Source of the DNA: JAEUHQ01 sp964538915
GTDB taxonomy: Bacteria > Planctomycetota > UBA1135 > UBA2386
Length of the DNA: 64,000 nt
Direction: 5' to 3'
Assembly: GCA_964538915.1 (NCBI GenBank)
Contig: CAZIFB010000002.1
Span: 124,001 to 188,000, forward strand
In this document: positions 44,201-52,760 of the stretch, piece after piece
How the letters are laid out: each line of letters begins with the position of its first letter
How positions within the stretch are numbered: the stretch's first letter is position 1
Notes under the pieces: generated by a model
Seen by the model: the letters and a program-made list of their open reading frames with translations, nothing else
The model's database searches: none
What the model was told of the DNA's origin: nothing
Position numbers and translations under genes: made by a program

Positions 44201-45051
44201 GGGATTCCTGCGTTCCGGGTCGGGTCGGGAAGGGGCTGGCCACAGTGCGGGCACGCGCTTCCGGCCGTCGCCGGGTGCTCGTGTGCGCGGGCGTCGTGAT
44301 CCTTCCGCGCCTTGCCGATCTCCTCGACGAATGCCGCTCCGAGCAGCCCGGCCGGCAGCGCGAACATGCCGATGCCGACCACGGCGATCATCGAGCCGAG
44401 GATGCGGCCGGGCAGTGTGACCGGTGTCATGTCGCCGTAGCCGATCGTCGTGAGGGTCACGATGCCCCACCACATCGTCGCGGGAATGCTCGAGAAGACG
44501 TGCGGCTGCGCTTCGTTCTCGAAGAAGAACATCATGGTCGACGAGATCAGCAGCATCAGCACCAGCAGGAAGAGCAGCGACAGCAGGTCCGCGGCCTTTG
44601 CGCGGAGTACGTTTGCCAGCGTCTGCGCCGCGAGCGAGTAGCGGCCGAGCTTGACGATGCGGACGATGCGCAGGAGGCGCAGGAGGCGCATCGCGCGCAG
44701 ATCGATCGTCGTCACCGAGAGGAGCGTGGGCAGGATCGAGACGAGGTCGATCACGGCCATCGGCGTGAGCATCCACCGCAGTCGGCCGAGCAGGCCGTGG
44801 TGATGGCGCGGGTTCTCGGGCGCGGCCCAGAGCCGCAGTGCGTACTCCAGGACGAACACGGTGACCGCCGTTGCCTCGATCCAGTGGAACACGCGCGGCG
44901 CCGCGTCGTGGGCGCCGGGCACGGTCTCGATCACGAGCGCGGCGACGTTCACCACGATCAGCGCGCCGATCGCGAGGCGAACTGCCCCGGCGGCGGGGCT
45001 CGGATCGGTGTCGGACTCGAGCAGTCGGTGGACGGCGCGGCGCGGGGGCAC
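44197..45051 (-). CDS. voltage-gated potassium channel
   Basis: 284 aa, GTG start. Six helices: the voltage sensor has S4 MRLLRLLRIVRIVKLGRYSL with regularly spaced Arg, then the pore helix and selectivity filter TLTTIGYGD, and S6 GSMIAVVGIGMFALPAGLL. The S2-S3 part is WIEATAVTVFVLEYALRLW and MLTPMAVIDLVSILPTLL. The C-terminus after S6 ends in a zinc-ribbon-like CPHCGQ motif, unusual for simple Kv channels, which might bind a metal or partner. It forms tetramers in the inner membrane. It is the first gene of an overlapping pair with the serine protease. Confidence 0.92.
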   Translation of the reverse strand: MPPRRAVHRLLESDTDPSPAAGAVRLAIGALIVVNVAALVIETVPGAHDAAPRVFHWIEATAVTVFVLEYALRLWAAPENPRHHHGLLGRLRWMLTPMAVIDLVSILPTLLSVTTIDLRAMRLLRLLRIVRIVKLGRYSLAAQTLANVLRAKAADLLSLLFLLVLMLLISSTMMFFFENEAQPHVFSSIPATMWWGIVTLTTIGYGDMTPVTLPGRILGSMIAVVGIGMFALPAGLLGAAFVEEIGKARKDHDARAHEHPATAGSACPHCGQPLPDPTRNAGIP

Positions 45052-45152
45052 GGCCGGGATGCTAGCGATCGCCGCTCCGGGCAGAAGTGCGCAGGGCCCC
45101 AGTGCGGGCGCGGCGCTCGGCTGCGGCGGCTGCGATGCCGGCGGAGGTACGT

Positions 45153-45632
45153 ATGCGCAAGTCCGACTCGTCGCGCGCCCTCGCGTTCGCCCGTGCTCGC
45201 CACGCGGCCCGGCGCTGGGTCGACAGCTATCGTCCGATCGGCAAGCTCCATCCCGCCGTCTGCACGCTGTGCGGCGCCAGCGAATGGCGCGGCAGATGGC
45301 GGTGGGGCGAAGCGCCGCCGGACCTGGCGCCCGTCGTCTGTCCGGCCTGTTCGCGCATGCGCGACAACGCGCCGGCGCACGTGGTCGAGCTTTCGGGCGA
45401 CCTGCCTCGCTGGTGGAACGAGGTGCGCGGGATCGTCGCCAACGTCGAGCACGCGGAGGTCCACGAGCATCCGATGGAGCGGGTGATGCGGATCGAGGTC
45501 GGCGACGACCGCGTACGCATCCCGACCACCGGCCTGCACGTGGCGCGGCGCGTCGTTGCGGCGCTCGTGCGGCGATTCCGTCGCGACGTCCGCGTTCGCT
45601 TCGACGAGGGAGTCACGACGCTCGAGTGGTGA
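45153..45632 (+). CDS. BCAM0308-like zinc-ribbon protein
   Basis: 159 aa. Two CxxC pairs make a zinc ribbon: CTLCGASEWRGRWRWGEA and VVCPACSRMRDNAPAH. This is followed by VELSGDLPRWWNEVRGIVAN, EVHEHPMERVMRIEV and IPTTGLHVARRVVAALVRRF, the pattern of the BCAM0308 family of unknown function. The ATG at 45153 is chosen because a strong ggagg lies 6 bases upstream; an ATG at 45135 is weaker. It is divergent from the potassium channel, with about 100 bases between starts. Possibly an RNA- or ribosome-associated protein, but there is no direct evidence here. Confidence 0.8.
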   Translation: MRKSDSSRALAFARARHAARRWVDSYRPIGKLHPAVCTLCGASEWRGRWRWGEAPPDLAPVVCPACSRMRDNAPAHVVELSGDLPRWWNEVRGIVANVEHAEVHEHPMERVMRIEVGDDRVRIPTTGLHVARRVVAALVRRFRRDVRVRFDEGVTTLEW

Positions 45633-45633
45633 G

Positions 45634-45647
45634 CCCGCGAAAGCGGG
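45634..45647 (+). terminator. short GAAA-loop hairpin after the zinc-ribbon gene
   Basis: cccgc, gaaa, gcggg, two bases after the stop codon. The stem is only 5 bp and no T-run follows, so terminator function is uncertain. Confidence 0.35.
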
Positions 45648-45737
45648 TGGGAAGGTTCGCCATGCTGGTTCGGGCGGGGCCGCTCTCTATCATCGCCGGG
45701 CCCCGGCGAGCGCCGGGAACCCCGCGAAGAGACCACG

Positions 45738-47432
45738 ATGCACCCGACTTCCGTTCTCCACCTGGCCGCCGCCGTCGTCCTGTTCGGCGCGGTCGTCCCC
45801 ACTTCCGCCGGCCGCCCCGACGAAGGCATGTGGCCGTTCGACGGCCTGCCCCTCGCCAAGCTGAAGGAGAAGTACGGCTTCGAGCCCACTGCGGAGTGGA
45901 TCGACCACGTGCGCCTGGGCTCGGTGCGCTTCGACACCGGTGGTTCGGGTTCGTTCGTGTCGCCGAACGGCCTCGTGATGACGAACCACCACGTCGCCCT
46001 CGAGACGATTCAGAAGGTCTCGACGCAGGAGAAGGACTGGGTCAAGGACGGCTTCAGCTCGCGCCTCTTCGGCAGCGAAGTGAAGGGCACCGACCTCACG
46101 CTGCGCCAGCTGATCGAGGTCAAGGACGTGACGAAGGAGATCCTCGCCGCGAAGGCCGCCGACGGCCCGGAAGGCAACGCGTGGCGCGACGCACTGAAGC
46201 AGATGTGCAAGGACCTGACCGACAAGTCGAAGCACATCGTCGCGGATCCGGTGCAGCTCTACGACGGCAACCAGTTCCGCATCCACGTCTACCACGTCTA
46301 CGACGACGTGCGCGTCGTCTTCGCGCCGGAGAAGCAGGTCGCGTTTTTCGGTGGTGATCCGGACAACTTCACCTACCCGCGCTTCGACCTCGACTGCGCC
46401 TTCTTCCGCGTCTACGAGGACGACAAGCCGATCGATTCGTCGAAGTTCTACTTCAAGTGGAATGCCGCCGGCGCCGCGACCGACGAGCTGGTGTTCGTCT
46501 CCGGTCACCCGGGCAGTACGGAGCGCCTCCTGACCCACGCCGAGATGGAGTTCCTGCGCGACGTTCGTGTGCCGCAGCAGGTCGCTGCGTACGCGCAGAT
46601 CCGCGAGAATCTGGCGAAGCAGATGGCGAAGAGCGAGAAGGCCGCGTTCGAACTGCGCGACCAGTACTTCGGCGTCGCGAACAGCCTGAAGGCGATCGAA
46701 GGCCACCTCGCCGGCCTGCGCGACGCGGACATGATGGCGAAGATGAAGGCCAGGGACGACGAGTTGATGGAGAAGTCGGGCAAGCCCGAAGTGAAGGCCG
46801 CGTTCATGGCGATCGCCAAGGGCTACGCCGACTACCGCGCGATCATCGATCAGTTGAAGGGCATCACCGACAAGGAAGAGGAGAAGAAGGTTCGCGCCGA
46901 GATGCAGTCCTATCGCAAGAAGCTCGATCGCGAGGTCGTTCCTCCGGCGAAGGCAGTCATCAACCAGGCGCGCTTCGACGTCTACGGCACTGCGATGTAT
47001 CCGGACGCGACGTTCACGCTCCGCCTCGCGTACGGCACCGTCAAGGGCTACGAAGCCGGCACGACGATGGTGCCGCCGAAGACGACGTTCAACGGGCTGT
47101 TCGAGCGCAACGCCGCGTTCGACAACCAGCCGCCGTTCGACCTGCCGAAGCACTGGATCGAGAAGAAGGGCAAGCTGAACCTCGACACGCCGTACAACTT
47201 CGTCTGCACCTGCGACATCATCGGCGGCAACTCGGGCAGCCCGATCCTCAACCGCAATGCCGAGGTCGTTGGCCTCGTGTTCGACGGGAACATCGAGTCG
47301 CTGCCGGGCAACTACTGGTTCGACGAGCGCGTGAACCGCTGCGTCGGCGTGCACACGGGCGGCATGCTCGAGGCGATCAGCAAGATCTACGGCGAAGACG
47401 ACCTCGTCCGCGAGATCACGGGCGCGAAGTGA
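45738..47432 (+). CDS. S46-family dipeptidyl-peptidase (DPP7/DPP11-like)
   Basis: 564 aa with a signal peptide (to about VPTSAG). The chymotrypsin-fold catalytic residues are the His of LVMTNHHVALET (residue 85 region), the Asp of FFGGDPDNFTYPRFDLD, and the Ser of DIIGGNSGSPILN near residue 497. The residue that sets P1 specificity is Gly in VGLVFDGNIES, as in DPP7-type enzymes; Arg at this place is the DPP11 (Asp/Glu) type. At 564 residues it is shorter than the usual ~700, with the helical lid region reduced. It should release dipeptides from peptides in the periplasm for nutrition. Confidence 0.9.
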   Translation: MHPTSVLHLAAAVVLFGAVVPTSAGRPDEGMWPFDGLPLAKLKEKYGFEPTAEWIDHVRLGSVRFDTGGSGSFVSPNGLVMTNHHVALETIQKVSTQEKDWVKDGFSSRLFGSEVKGTDLTLRQLIEVKDVTKEILAAKAADGPEGNAWRDALKQMCKDLTDKSKHIVADPVQLYDGNQFRIHVYHVYDDVRVVFAPEKQVAFFGGDPDNFTYPRFDLDCAFFRVYEDDKPIDSSKFYFKWNAAGAATDELVFVSGHPGSTERLLTHAEMEFLRDVRVPQQVAAYAQIRENLAKQMAKSEKAAFELRDQYFGVANSLKAIEGHLAGLRDADMMAKMKARDDELMEKSGKPEVKAAFMAIAKGYADYRAIIDQLKGITDKEEEKKVRAEMQSYRKKLDREVVPPAKAVINQARFDVYGTAMYPDATFTLRLAYGTVKGYEAGTTMVPPKTTFNGLFERNAAFDNQPPFDLPKHWIEKKGKLNLDTPYNFVCTCDIIGGNSGSPILNRNAEVVGLVFDGNIESLPGNYWFDERVNRCVGVHTGGMLEAISKIYGEDDLVREITGAK

Positions 47433-47453
47433 GCGACGAACGCCGCGGCGACC

Positions 47454-49610
47454 TCAGAAGTTGCCGTCCGCGTTGATGCGGGTGACGAACACGTCCCCCA
47501 AACCGGTGGCGGTCAGCGTGAACGTCGTGCTGCCGCTGCCGAAGACGCCGTCGTCCTGGAACTGACCCGCGAAGGCGCACGAGCCGTCCGCGAAGGTGGC
47601 GACGGCGTTGGCGCCGTCGTGGTTCGTACCGCCGGCACGCTTCACCCACACCAGCGCGCCGTTGCCGTCGTAGCGCGCGACGAACGCGTCGCGCAGCCCC
47701 AACGCGGCGAGGCCCGTCGACGAGGGCGCTTGCCCGAACGTCGCGAAGGTGTGGAACGCGCCCGTCAGGAAGAAGCCGCCGTCCTCGGCGGCCGCGACGC
47801 TGCGGGCTTCGTCGTCGTTCGTCCCGCCCGCGCTGCGCACCCAGGTGAGCGTGCCGTCTGCGGCGAAGCGGGCGACGAAGGCGTCCCGCAGGCCGAGTGC
47901 TTGCACGACGCCAGGACTCGCTGTGTCCCCGAAGGTCGCGATGTTCGAATACGCGCCGCAAAGGACCGCTGCGCCGCCCGGGAGCAGCGAGATGGAGCGC
48001 GCTGCATCGTCGGCCGCTCCGCCGCCGCGGCGAGCCCAGAGCAGGTTGCCGGCCGCGTCGTAGCGGGCAACGAACACGTCCGTACCGCCCGCCGAGTTCA
48101 GGACCACCTGGCTCGCTCCCTGGCCGAACGCTGCGGCACCAGTGAACGTGCCCGTGACGAAGCACGAGCCGTCGGTGCTCGTTGCGACCGAGATCCCCTG
48201 GTCGTCGCCGTCCGCGCCCCCGAACTGGCGCACCCAGGCGATGCTGCCATCGCCGTTGTAGCGCGCGACGAACCCGTCGGCGGAGAGCAGCGAGCCTGCG
48301 ACCGTGAGGAGTGGCGGGGCCGCTCCGTCACCGAAAGACGCCTGGGCGCGGAAGTGCCCGGTGGCGAAGAAGCCGCCGTCGGATGTAGTGGCGACGCCGC
48401 CCACTTCGTCGTGGAAGACACCGCCGGCGCGTTGCACCCACACGAGCGAGCCGCTCGGCGAGTAACGCGCGACGAACGCGTCGTCTTCGCCCGCCGACAG
48501 CAGGCCGCTCGCGATCGCGCCGCCGTTGAAGGCGGCGAGACCGTGGAAGTACCCGCCGAGCAGGATGGAGCCGTCGGCGAAGGCCGCGACGCTGTTGCCC
48601 CAGTCGCCGCGCGAAGGACCACCCGCACTCTTCGCCCAGAGCAGGGCACCCGTTGCCGAGTAACGAGCGAGGAAGAGGTCGTCGTCGCCCGCGGAGTTCA
48701 GGCTCGTGAACGACGGCAGCGATCCGAACAGTGAGCTGCCGGCGTAGCGGCCGGTCGCGACGATCGAGCCGTCGGGGCAGACGGCGAGCGCGCGCGCCTC
48801 TTCGTAGTCGGTCCCGCCCTCCTGGACGGCGAACGCCACGCTCGTCACCTCCACGGTGCCGGCGGCCTGGACCACCACGTCCTGGTGGCCGGCGTCACTG
48901 GCGATGCCGAGCAGGTGATAGGTGCCGAGAGGAAGGCTCGACAGGTCGATGTGTTGCGTCTGCTGCGACTCGAGAGCCGTGCTGAAGCTCGCGAGCACGA
49001 ACTGGTCCCCGGTCGTCGCGCTGTCCCCGTCGACGTCTGCCAGGAAGCGGAGATCGGCGACGCCGTCGTTGTCGGTGGCGACGTAGGACACGCGGAGTTG
49101 GCCGCCGCGACTCACGACGACATTGGTTGCGGGCTCGATCAGTGAGAGCGAGTGCGACACATCGACGAGGAGCCGACCGCGGGCCTTGGCCTGCACGGAA
49201 GGGCGGACGCCGTCGGCGATGGTCCCGAAGATCGTGTAGGTGCCGAAGGCGAGATCCATCGGGATGGTCGCAGAGAGATCGATCGGCGTGGTGGTTGCGC
49301 GCGCCGACACGACGCCCAGTTCGCACTGATCGCCCGTTGTCGTCATGTCACCGTCGCGGTCGGCGAGGATGCGCACGGACGAGGTTTCCAGCGGGTCCGT
49401 CGTCGAGACCACGATGTGGGCCGATGAGCCGCGCGTCGCCATCACGTCGCCCGTCGGCTCGAGGAACTCGAGGCGGAGGGTGGAGGTGGTCGGGCCCGTG
49501 GGTGCCGGGGCGGCCGTCCGGTCGACGGCGTTCCGCGGGTCGCATCCGGCGAGCGCGGTCAGGCCGACGAACAGGATCGAGCGAGTGGGGAGTCGCTTCT
49601 GGGCGAGCAT
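47454..49610 (-). CDS. lipoprotein with two Ig-like repeats and a seven-bladed beta-propeller
   Basis: 718 aa. The signal ends with lipobox LTALAGC. Residues 35-270 hold two related beta-sandwich repeats, each starting LEPTGDVMATRG or IEPATNVVVSRG and carrying ILADRDGDMTTTGDQ or FLADVDGDSATTGDQ, which look like calcium-binding Ig-like units. Residues 275-718 hold seven repeats of about 67 residues with the consensus SVA...DGS....G.F, then AGG.DAFVARY...G.LVWV..AGG, as expected for an SBBP-type seven-bladed propeller. Function unknown; ligand or polymer binding on the surface is likely. No catalytic residue is apparent. It is convergent with the S46 peptidase. Confidence 0.85.
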   Translation of the reverse strand: MLAQKRLPTRSILFVGLTALAGCDPRNAVDRTAAPAPTGPTTSTLRLEFLEPTGDVMATRGSSAHIVVSTTDPLETSSVRILADRDGDMTTTGDQCELGVVSARATTTPIDLSATIPMDLAFGTYTIFGTIADGVRPSVQAKARGRLLVDVSHSLSLIEPATNVVVSRGGQLRVSYVATDNDGVADLRFLADVDGDSATTGDQFVLASFSTALESQQTQHIDLSSLPLGTYHLLGIASDAGHQDVVVQAAGTVEVTSVAFAVQEGGTDYEEARALAVCPDGSIVATGRYAGSSLFGSLPSFTSLNSAGDDDLFLARYSATGALLWAKSAGGPSRGDWGNSVAAFADGSILLGGYFHGLAAFNGGAIASGLLSAGEDDAFVARYSPSGSLVWVQRAGGVFHDEVGGVATTSDGGFFATGHFRAQASFGDGAAPPLLTVAGSLLSADGFVARYNGDGSIAWVRQFGGADGDDQGISVATSTDGSCFVTGTFTGAAAFGQGASQVVLNSAGGTDVFVARYDAAGNLLWARRGGGAADDAARSISLLPGGAAVLCGAYSNIATFGDTASPGVVQALGLRDAFVARFAADGTLTWVRSAGGTNDDEARSVAAAEDGGFFLTGAFHTFATFGQAPSSTGLAALGLRDAFVARYDGNGALVWVKRAGGTNHDGANAVATFADGSCAFAGQFQDDGVFGSGSTTFTLTATGLGDVFVTRINADGNF

Positions 49611-50161
49611 GGATGGGGGGCTCCAATTGCCCGAAAGCAATCGCCTCAGGCGGAGCAGGATACCCGTCCTCGCCGCGGGGTTTTTCGGGCGGCCGTCGTC
49701 ACGGCGCCTTCGTCTCATTGTGGGGCGGCGAGCCGCGGCACAGTGCCCGTGTCACTGGGGTTGCCAGGTCGGGTCGGTCGCGTCGCCGCGGCGTCACTGG
49801 CGCGTTGCCGAGGAGAGCGGTCACGTCTCCTTCGCGAGATCGCGCCGCGTGGAAGATTTTTTCGCCCGACGCGGAAGTTCCACGATTGCCGCGCCAGCGC
49901 ATGGCATTGCGCATGATTGGTGTCGCCATACGCGCGGCGGGAAGACGTGCGCGCTGCGTAGTGCCCGGGCCGTCGTCTACCTGATGGGGCTCGTGCGCGC
50001 GGAATGGCGCTGACAAGGGCGGGCGGTCGTGAGCCAAAGCTGCTCGACCAGATATGAGGTGCCGTGCGCGGTAAAGGCCGTTGCGTGCGGGTGTTTCCCG
50101 TGGGACGACACAGCGTCAGGATTCCAGCAACTGGCCTTCACGCGCTACGCAGTTGGTTGGC
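49611..50161. other. intergenic region without a supported gene
   Basis: No reading frame on either strand has protein character. It is divergent space between the propeller lipoprotein (minus) and the secreted protein at 50269 (plus). The part after about 50000 becomes AT-richer than the rest of the window, leading into the promoter at 50162-50189. Confidence 0.5.
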
Positions 50162-50189
50162 TTGACAGGTCGGCCAAAGCAAATAAATT
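50162..50189 (+). promoter_or_regulatory. sigma-70-type promoter for the 50269 gene
   Basis: A perfect -35 ttgaca at 50162-50167 and a -10 taaatt (4 of 6 consensus) at 50184-50189, spaced by 16 bases, in a short AT-rich patch. Transcription would start near 50196, giving a leader of roughly 70 bases before the ATG. Confidence 0.7.
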
Positions 50190-50268
50190 CGACTGTCTCG
50201 AACCAAGAAAGTCGTTTTCCTGCGTCTCGACGAACACCCTGATTCACAAATCCCTAGGAAACAGACAG

Positions 50269-51306
50269 ATGAATCTCCTTGCCCCCGCGCTGGCCTCGCT
50301 CTGCATGGCCACGCTCGTGTCCGACGTCCTGGCCGGTGGCCGTGAGCCCGGCAGCCTCCTCGTGTTCCCGATCCACCGTTCGGGCACCACCGCCTCGGTC
50401 GTTCCCGGCGCGGCGGCGTTCTTCTCCGTTCTCTCGGTGACGAACACCAATCTTCAGCCCGCCACGATCCTCAGCCTCGGCGGCTCGACCAACGTTCACT
50501 TCAACTACGTGAACGTCGACCGCAACTACGCGAACCAGTTCCGTCCGTACGGCTGCTTCATCTTCGACCGCGTCGAGGCTCTCACGCCCGCCGACACGGT
50601 GTCGGTGCTGACGAGCTGCCACAATGCGACGTTCGGCTCGCAGGAAGGCTACGTCGTCGTCTATGCGGAGAACCCCAGCCTCTTCCAGACGGCGTGGTCG
50701 CACAACCACCTGCTGGGTGACGAGCTCGTCGTCGCTTCGAGCGGCATCACCTACAACATGGAAGCCGTTGCCCTGAAGTCGCCGGTCGCCGCCGGCCAGG
50801 CCACGGACCTCAACACCAACGGGATGCGCGATTTCGACGGCGCCGAGTACGAGCAGCTGCCGGACCGCCTCTACATCTCGTCGTTCCTCGCGATCGCCGA
50901 GTCGGCCCTGACCCTGATCAACTTCACGGGCACGGACCACGACGTGAACCGCGTCCTGTTCTCTGTGTGGAACGACTACGAGTTCCCGCTGTCCGCGACG
51001 ATCGAGTTCAACTGCTGGTTCGAAGCGCGCCTGTCGTCGATCAGCACGCTCTTCACGGATTCGTTCCTGTCGAGCACGCCGAACGATCCGTCGACCCTCG
51101 ACCTGAGCTGCGATGGCATCGATGACGTCGAGACCGGCTGGGCGATCATCCAGAGCCTCGGCGTTCGCAATGCCGGTGGCACCCTGATCGCGGCCGACGG
51201 CGCGATGCTGGGCGCGATCACGACGGGCGTGGGCGGCGTCATCAACGGCGGCCGTCTCCTCGGCGAGAGCGTCGCCAAGCAGGCGAACGGCGCGTTCGCT
51301 CACTGA
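50269..51306 (+). CDS. secreted planctomycete protein of unknown function, likely well expressed
   Basis: 345 aa. Signal peptide MNLLAPALASLCMATLVSDV with cleavage near VLAGG. The mature protein is beta-rich: SLLVFPIHRSG, FFSVLSVTNTNLQPATI, CFIFDRVEALTPADTVSVL, GYVVVYAENPS and HNHLLGDELVVASS. I recognise this as a recurring type of planctomycete envelope protein with no named domain. It has its own promoter (50162-50189), an aggaa ribosome site before ATG 50269, and a strong terminator (51330-51370). Cysteines are few (three or four). Interpretation as an abundant surface protein is inference from these signals. Confidence 0.8.
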   Translation: MNLLAPALASLCMATLVSDVLAGGREPGSLLVFPIHRSGTTASVVPGAAAFFSVLSVTNTNLQPATILSLGGSTNVHFNYVNVDRNYANQFRPYGCFIFDRVEALTPADTVSVLTSCHNATFGSQEGYVVVYAENPSLFQTAWSHNHLLGDELVVASSGITYNMEAVALKSPVAAGQATDLNTNGMRDFDGAEYEQLPDRLYISSFLAIAESALTLINFTGTDHDVNRVLFSVWNDYEFPLSATIEFNCWFEARLSSISTLFTDSFLSSTPNDPSTLDLSCDGIDDVETGWAIIQSLGVRNAGGTLIAADGAMLGAITTGVGGVINGGRLLGESVAKQANGAFAH

Positions 51307-51329
51307 TCGATCGAGATCGTGACGACCGA

Positions 51330-51370
51330 CGGGCGGGCGCGGCGTGAGTCGCGACCGCCCGTTTTCGTTT
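51330..51370 (+). terminator. Rho-independent terminator after the 50269 gene
   Basis: GC stem with arms 51330-51341 and 51350-51361 (one internal mismatch), followed by tttt and further T's (51362-51370). It begins about 23 bases after the stop codon. Confidence 0.8.
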
Positions 51371-51491
51371 CCAGAGTGATCGGGTCGCGTTGTCTCCGAA
51401 CGAGACGACGCAGCGTCCTCGACCGTCGTCGCCGAGTATCTTCGTTTGCGGTTGGTGCGAGGCCTCTGGCGATGCGCCGCTGCATGGATCC

Positions 51492-52760
51492 ATGACACGC
51501 GCCCCGCTCGTAATCACGTTCGTAGGTTTGCTGGCGACCGTCGTATGGCTCCGGACGCAGCCCGCGCCGAAGCCTGAATTCGGCCTGCCCACCATCGATT
51601 CCAAACAGGACTCCAGGGCCAAACCCGCGTATCCCTCGCTGCGGGTCCGAGCACTCGGAGCCGGTCTTCCGGACAAGGGTGAGTGGCGCGGCAAACCCCT
51701 GGTCGCCGACTTGAACGGGGATGGAAGGCGGGACATCGCGGCCTCCATTCGCCGCTACGACAAGATGCGCATCGCCGACGGGCCGCACGTGTTCCTCGGC
51801 GATGGTGGCAAGGAATGGAAGCCCAGCGATGCCGGGCTCGCAAAGGACATGGGCTACGGGGGGCTCGACGCCGCGGATGTGACGGGAGACGGGCGTCTCG
51901 ACCTCGTGTATTCGGGCCACGACCTGGCCCCGCGCGTATTTGCCAACTTCCTCGAGCAGGAGAAGGCGAACGAGTGGATCGCGATGGATCCGGTACGTGG
52001 CGTGGAGGGTGTTTCGTGCTCGGATGTCGCGTTCGGTGACTTCGATCGCGACGGGCACGTCGACCTCGCCGTGATGGGCTTCTTCCCGAAGACGGGCGGC
52101 CTCTACGTGATGCGCAACGAGGGCACGGGTGAGTTCGACGAGCCGACGCTGCTGATGCCGAAGAGCGACTACGGCGCGATCGTCCGCTTCGTCGACCTGG
52201 ACGGCGACGGCGGCGTCGAGTTGGTGGCCGCGACTTCGAACGGAGCCAAGACCTGGTCCTTCCGCGACGGCAAGTGGGCGGAACAGAGTGACGGACTGCC
52301 GGTCACCGAGGGTGTCGGGCAGATCAGCGGGATCATCCGTGGCATCGACGCGCGCGACATCGATGGCGACGGCAAGGCGGAGATCGCCGTGTCGTGCCTC
52401 CCGACGGAAGGTCACCCTCCGATTCGCATCTTCCGCCGCGAAGGCGAGAAGTGGGTGAACTGGGGTACCGGGTTGCCGACAGGCGAGTCGTTCTTCGATG
52501 TCGTGTTCGCGCGCCTGGCGACGGGCGCGACGGGCCTGTTCCTTGCCGGCAAACACGGAGCAGTCGTGGTTCAGTGCCAGCGCGACGGGACTTGCCAGAC
52601 TCTCGGCGCGGTCGAAGGCACGGCCGGAATCCTCAATGTTGGCGCCGGGGACGTCGACGGAGACGGGGCAGACGATCTGCTCGTCGTCGGCCAATACGGA
52701 CTCAAGATTCTCGCCATCGAAAACACTGCCGTCACTGCCAAGGAGGGCACGGCGCGATGA
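51492..52760 (+). CDS. membrane-anchored FG-GAP/VCBS-repeat protein
   Basis: 422 aa. A signal anchor (APLVITFVGLLATVVWL) at the N-terminus is followed by a short linker and then seven or so FG-GAP/VCBS blades with calcium loops: VADLNGDGRRDIAAS, AADVTGDGRLDLVYSG, FGDFDRDGHVDLAVMG, FVDLDGDGGVELVAA, ARDIDGDGKAEIAVS and AGDVDGDGADDLLVVG. This is an integrin-alpha-type propeller outside the cell, probably for adhesion or polymer binding. The ATG at 51492 is chosen because the anchor begins there. The stop overlaps the next ATG (ATGA). Confidence 0.85.
   Translation: MTRAPLVITFVGLLATVVWLRTQPAPKPEFGLPTIDSKQDSRAKPAYPSLRVRALGAGLPDKGEWRGKPLVADLNGDGRRDIAASIRRYDKMRIADGPHVFLGDGGKEWKPSDAGLAKDMGYGGLDAADVTGDGRLDLVYSGHDLAPRVFANFLEQEKANEWIAMDPVRGVEGVSCSDVAFGDFDRDGHVDLAVMGFFPKTGGLYVMRNEGTGEFDEPTLLMPKSDYGAIVRFVDLDGDGGVELVAATSNGAKTWSFRDGKWAEQSDGLPVTEGVGQISGIIRGIDARDIDGDGKAEIAVSCLPTEGHPPIRIFRREGEKWVNWGTGLPTGESFFDVVFARLATGATGLFLAGKHGAVVVQCQRDGTCQTLGAVEGTAGILNVGAGDVDGDGADDLLVVGQYGLKILAIENTAVTAKEGTAR

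Noticed and set aside
49345..50013. Plus-strand open frame in the 49.6-50.2 kb gap
   Set aside because: Arg/Ser-rich translation, overlaps the antisense of the propeller gene start, and has no domain or ribosome site.
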